From the NCBI GenBank assembly GCA_902363455.1, contig CABJAC010000006.1, positions 36,618-100,617 of the forward strand: a DNA stretch of 64,000 nucleotides, read 5' to 3'. This document shows, piece by piece, positions 61,585 through 64,000 of the stretch. The number at the start of each line of letters is the position of its first letter. Within the stretch, counting starts at the first letter, position 1. The position numbers and the translations under genes are program-made. Under the pieces are notes generated by a model, which saw nothing but the letters and a program-made list of their open reading frames with translations, was not told where the DNA came from and did no database searches. Origin of the DNA: Caryophanales bacterium (GTDB lineage Bacteria > Bacillota > Bacilli > Exiguobacteriales > Exiguobacteriaceae).

Positions 61585-63231
61585 ATGTCTACACCAATCA
61601 TTCCAAGTCACTTACAACCACACGTCGCACCGCAGCACTACGAAGATTACACGCCGACGGATCACGCGGTTTGGCGTTACGTCATGCGACTGAATTTAAA
61701 TACATTACAAGATACGGCACATCCGGCATACCTTGAAGGATTGGCTGCATCCGGTATCAGTCCGGAACGGATTCCGGATGTCCGCGAAATGACGGCGAAC
61801 TTAAGTCGAGGCGGTTGGGGAACGGTTGCTGTTGACGGCTTGATTCCAGGCGTCGCGTTTTTTGACTTCCAAGGTCACGGTTTGTTGCCGATCGCAACCG
61901 ATATTCGAAAAGTCGACAATATCCTCTACACACCTGCACCGGACATCTTACACGAGGCGGCAGGTCACGCGCCGATCTTGATGAATCCGACGTACGCGGA
62001 ATTCGTTCGCCGGTTCGGTGAAATCGGAGCACATGCCTTTAACCATAAAGCTGAGCATGATGTCTTCAAGGCACTGAAGAAACTGACGATTGTCAAAGAA
62101 AGTCCGTTCTCGACGCCCGCAGATATCGAGCAGGCAGAAGTTGCGCTCGCCGAAACCCGGACCCATGTGACCGGTATTTCCGAAGCCAATGAAATTTCAC
62201 GTCTGTTTTGGTGGACCGTCGAGTTTGGTCTCATCGGCGACATCAACAATCCACAAATCTACGGTGCCGGTCTTCTGTCATCGGTCGGCGAAAGCCGTCA
62301 CTGCTTGACGGATGCCGTCACAAAACATCCGTTTTCACTCGCGAAAGCACTGGCGACAAAACATGACGTGACGAGTATGCAAAAGGAACTGTTTGTCTGC
62401 GAATCGTTTGAGCAGCTCCGTGATGCGTTAGAAGAATTTGCACAGACGATGTCATATGTCCGCGGCGGTATCCACGGTCTGACAAAAGCCGTTGAATCGG
62501 GCAACTTGTCGACGCTCGTCTTTGAAAGTGGCGTCTCCCTCGTCGGTGTACCGGAAACACAGGAAATTCATGAATCACTGCACCTCGTCAAGCTGACCGG
62601 TCCGACGGCGCTTGCGACGAATGGGGAAGTCCTAACTGGACAAGGACTTGCCGATCATCCGGAAGGTTTTACACTCCTTCACGGACAGGAACTGAACGAA
62701 GTCCTGATGCAGGTCAAGGTCGGCGAACAACTGGATTGGACAGAAGGTACGGTGCATATCACAGGACGGATTTCAGCAATCCAAAACGTCAACGGCCACC
62801 GTGCACTCGTCATTTTGGAAGACGCTCAGTTAACAAAAGACGGAGAAACGACTACGATGAGCCGGATGGAGTTAATTGTCGGTGACATCACGTCAGCCTT
62901 CCCGGGAACAGAAGTCGAAGCGTTAAAACCGATTCCGGAGACGGTCGAATTCGACCGGATTGAACGTCCGTTGACAGCCGCTGATCCAATTTTTGAAGCC
63001 GTTCGGGAAATGCGCGAAGGACGAGCGGACCGTCAATTGCTGCCACAACTGATTGATCAGACGCTCAGTCAACTGCCGGACGCCTGGTTACTGCGCCTTG
63101 AATTGTTAGAACTGGCGGATGAAGTGGATCAACCCCGACTGCTAGCTGATCTCGACCGTCTCAAGCAGACGTCAAAAGAACGTGAGGAATTGATTAGCCG
63201 GGGAATCCGGTTGGTGGATCGCGTCCGATAA
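61585..63231 (+). CDS. phhA: Phenylalanine 4-monooxygenase, long form
   Basis: The 548-residue pterin-dependent aromatic amino acid hydroxylase makes tyrosine from phenylalanine. Iron ligands are His123 and His128 in LHEAAGHAPIL, and probably Glu213 in FWWTVEFGLIGDI. Between His128 and Glu213 there are 85 residues, about 45 more than in shorter PAHs. A C-terminal extension of about 270 residues follows, with no family I recognise. AAGGGGGAAA precedes ATG 61585. The gene is controlled by the T-box just upstream, consistent with tyrosine supply. No pterin carbinolamine dehydratase gene is adjacent. Confidence 0.9.
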   Translation: MSTPIIPSHLQPHVAPQHYEDYTPTDHAVWRYVMRLNLNTLQDTAHPAYLEGLAASGISPERIPDVREMTANLSRGGWGTVAVDGLIPGVAFFDFQGHGLLPIATDIRKVDNILYTPAPDILHEAAGHAPILMNPTYAEFVRRFGEIGAHAFNHKAEHDVFKALKKLTIVKESPFSTPADIEQAEVALAETRTHVTGISEANEISRLFWWTVEFGLIGDINNPQIYGAGLLSSVGESRHCLTDAVTKHPFSLAKALATKHDVTSMQKELFVCESFEQLRDALEEFAQTMSYVRGGIHGLTKAVESGNLSTLVFESGVSLVGVPETQEIHESLHLVKLTGPTALATNGEVLTGQGLADHPEGFTLLHGQELNEVLMQVKVGEQLDWTEGTVHITGRISAIQNVNGHRALVILEDAQLTKDGETTTMSRMELIVGDITSAFPGTEVEALKPIPETVEFDRIERPLTAADPIFEAVREMREGRADRQLLPQLIDQTLSQLPDAWLLRLELLELADEVDQPRLLADLDRLKQTSKEREELISRGIRLVDRVR

Positions 63232-63314
63232 CCGATGAACACATCGAGAAATCTCCCGAAGTCTGTTAGAATGAAAACCGTTCGAGAGTGAAACGGAACA
63301 GGGGAGTGATCGAT

Positions 63315-63827
63315 TTGAAACAACCAAATTATTATCAAGACGTCAAACAGTTCCATCAGACGTTCCATCATCCGGGTGCAGACCACCCGACACCGATTCC
63401 ACTGGAACGCGGAATCAAGCGGGCGACCTGGACGGCGGAAGAAGCTGTCGTTGAGTTTCTGCACCAATCCTCGCGTGATGAAAACGAATTTTTAGCAGCA
63501 ATCGAGACCTTTAAGACGGGGCTTGATCGGGCAGTTGAAAAATCGTTACGTGAGACGTATCCGACGACGGAAGTGGAACAACTTGTTGGTCAAGGGGATG
63601 CGTTGACGGACGCGCTGTACTTCATCATGGGCAGTTTCGTTGAAGCGGGACTTGAACCCGGTCCATTGTTTGAGATCGTTCAACAAGCCAATATGGCAAA
63701 ACTCGGTCCAAATGGTCAACCGATCTTCCGGGAATCGGACCAAAAGGTCATGAAACCGGAAGGCTGGTTGCCGCCGGAACCACAACTGGAGGCAGAAGTC
63801 TTACGCCAAATGAAGCAAAAAGCTTAA
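63315..63827 (+). CDS. MazG-like all-alpha NTP pyrophosphohydrolase
   Basis: The 170-residue protein has a helical NTP-pyrophosphatase pattern: EEAVVEFLHQSSRDENEF (EExxE-like), QGDALTDALYFIMGSFVEAGLEP (acidic metal ligands) and IVQQANMAKLGPNGQPI, which resembles HisE/DR2231 endings. The substrate is unknown. TTG 63315 has GGGGAG about 8 bases upstream; GTG at 63288 is rejected because it has no site. It lies 83 bases after phhA and could share its transcript. Confidence 0.75.
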   Translation: MKQPNYYQDVKQFHQTFHHPGADHPTPIPLERGIKRATWTAEEAVVEFLHQSSRDENEFLAAIETFKTGLDRAVEKSLRETYPTTEVEQLVGQGDALTDALYFIMGSFVEAGLEPGPLFEIVQQANMAKLGPNGQPIFRESDQKVMKPEGWLPPEPQLEAEVLRQMKQKA

Positions 63828-63887
63828 AAAAAAGAAGCGGATCGCATCGAGAGATGCGTGGGCTAACCTAAAATTTTGAGACAATAT

Positions 63888-63941
63888 AAAACACCTTCGG
63901 AGTGGTACACTTTTAAAAAGTACTAACATCGGAGGTGTTTT
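63888..63941 (+). repeat. Inverted repeat sequestering the transposase ribosome site
   Basis: AAAACACCT (63888-63896) pairs with AGGTGTTTT (63933-63941); the second arm contains the GGTG part of the Shine-Dalgarno. A second short palindrome (ACTTTT-A-AAAAGT) lies in the loop. Confidence 0.75.
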
Positions 63942-63944
63942 TGC

Positions 63945-64000
63945 ATGGGCAAAAACGTATATTCAAGTGAAGTGAAATGGGCGGTAGTCAAAGAAAAACT
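63945..64000 (+). CDS. Transposase OrfA, N-terminus (partial)
   Basis: Eighteen full codons are present, beginning MGKNVYSSEVKWAVVKEK, which reads like the start of a small HTH OrfA of IS3-type elements (a conserved helix that continues into an HTH). GGAGGTG precedes ATG 63945, but it is inside an inverted repeat (63888-63896 with 63933-63941), so translation would be restrained in read-through transcripts. Confidence 0.6.
   Translation, partial: MGKNVYSSEVKWAVVKEK

Larger units (their letters stand above)
63877..64000 (+). mobile_element. Left end of an insertion sequence (IS3-family-like), partial
   Basis: From TGAGACAATATAAAACACC (about 63877) the DNA looks like an IS left end: a hairpin-rich leader, then a transposase orfA. 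The element runs off the window, so its family is judged only from the orfA start and the TG terminus; the target duplication cannot be checked. Confidence 0.6.

Noticed and set aside
1..64000. CRISPR array, tRNA/rRNA genes, prophage or toxin-antitoxin modules
   Set aside because: No regular spaced repeats, cloverleaf-like sequences or recognisable phage/toxin genes were found on either strand.

Overview
The window looks like chromosomal DNA of a mid-GC, non-sporulating member of the Bacillales, most likely Exiguobacterium. This is inferred from protein similarity I recognise and from gene order, not from a database search. Long stretches keep the Bacillus subtilis order (ppiB...ribT-ypuF-scpA-scpB-rluB-resABCDE; ymfF-ymfH-ymfI-ymfK-ymfM/rodZ-pgsA-cinA-recA-rny-ymdB-spoVS...tdh-kbl...ricA-mutS-mutL). 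The sporulation genes that sit inside those blocks in Bacillus (dacB-spmA-spmB after scpB, cotE before mutS) are absent. Many genes start with TTG or GTG behind strong AGGAGG-type ribosome binding sites.

Layout. 1-4.5 kb: end of a pyrimidine-nucleoside phosphorylase gene, an anchored protein of unknown function, an S66 LD-carboxypeptidase, cyclophilin ppiB, a DJ-1/PfpI protein, an orphan ribT and, convergent to it, the DUF309 gene ypuF. 4.5-12.7 kb: condensin subunits scpA/scpB, pseudouridine synthase rluB and the cytochrome c maturation/redox two-component set resABCDE. 12.7-23.2 kb: PduO-type cobalamin adenosyltransferase, the M16 peptidase pair ymfF/ymfH, ymfI, ymfK, rodZ-like ymfM, pgsA, cinA, recA with a LexA box, and rny. 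23.2-29.5 kb: ymdB, spoVS, a two-subunit 2-oxoacid:ferredoxin oxidoreductase, and the threonine catabolic pair tdh-kbl.

29.5-39.6 kb is an accessory block lying where Bacillus carries miaB: a Fur-box-controlled siderophore ABC transporter on the minus strand; a divergent pair coding for an LppM-like/alpha-beta hydrolase membrane fusion protein and a phytoene-desaturase-like FAD enzyme; a small unknown gene; a DUF445 membrane protein; and an AlkA-like DNA glycosylase. 39.6-44.6 kb returns to the conserved core (ricA, mutS, mutL).

44.6-56.2 kb is a second variable block: cidA/lrgA-cidB/lrgB, a TmrB-like P-loop protein, an orphan multi-domain histidine kinase, the anaerobic ribonucleotide reductase pair nrdD-nrdG (NrdD lacks an N-terminal ATP cone), a DHA2-type multidrug transporter divergent from an unusually long TetR regulator, a SulP anion transporter and a fumarylacetoacetase-family enzyme. 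56.2-60 kb is the fructose operon fruR-fruK-fruA, with a cre-like site over its promoter. 60-64 kb carries a FUSC/aromatic-acid-exporter-like protein, then a T-box leader (specifier read as UAC, Tyr) that controls a long phenylalanine 4-monooxygenase, a MazG-like NTP pyrophosphohydrolase, and the left end of an insertion sequence whose transposase ribosome binding site lies in a hairpin.

No tRNA, rRNA, CRISPR array or obvious defence island was seen. The most interesting material is the hydrolase/desaturase pair, the Tyr T-box with its enlarged PhhA and NTPase neighbour, the cone-less NrdD, the orphan kinase, and the islands that replace genes in otherwise conserved order.
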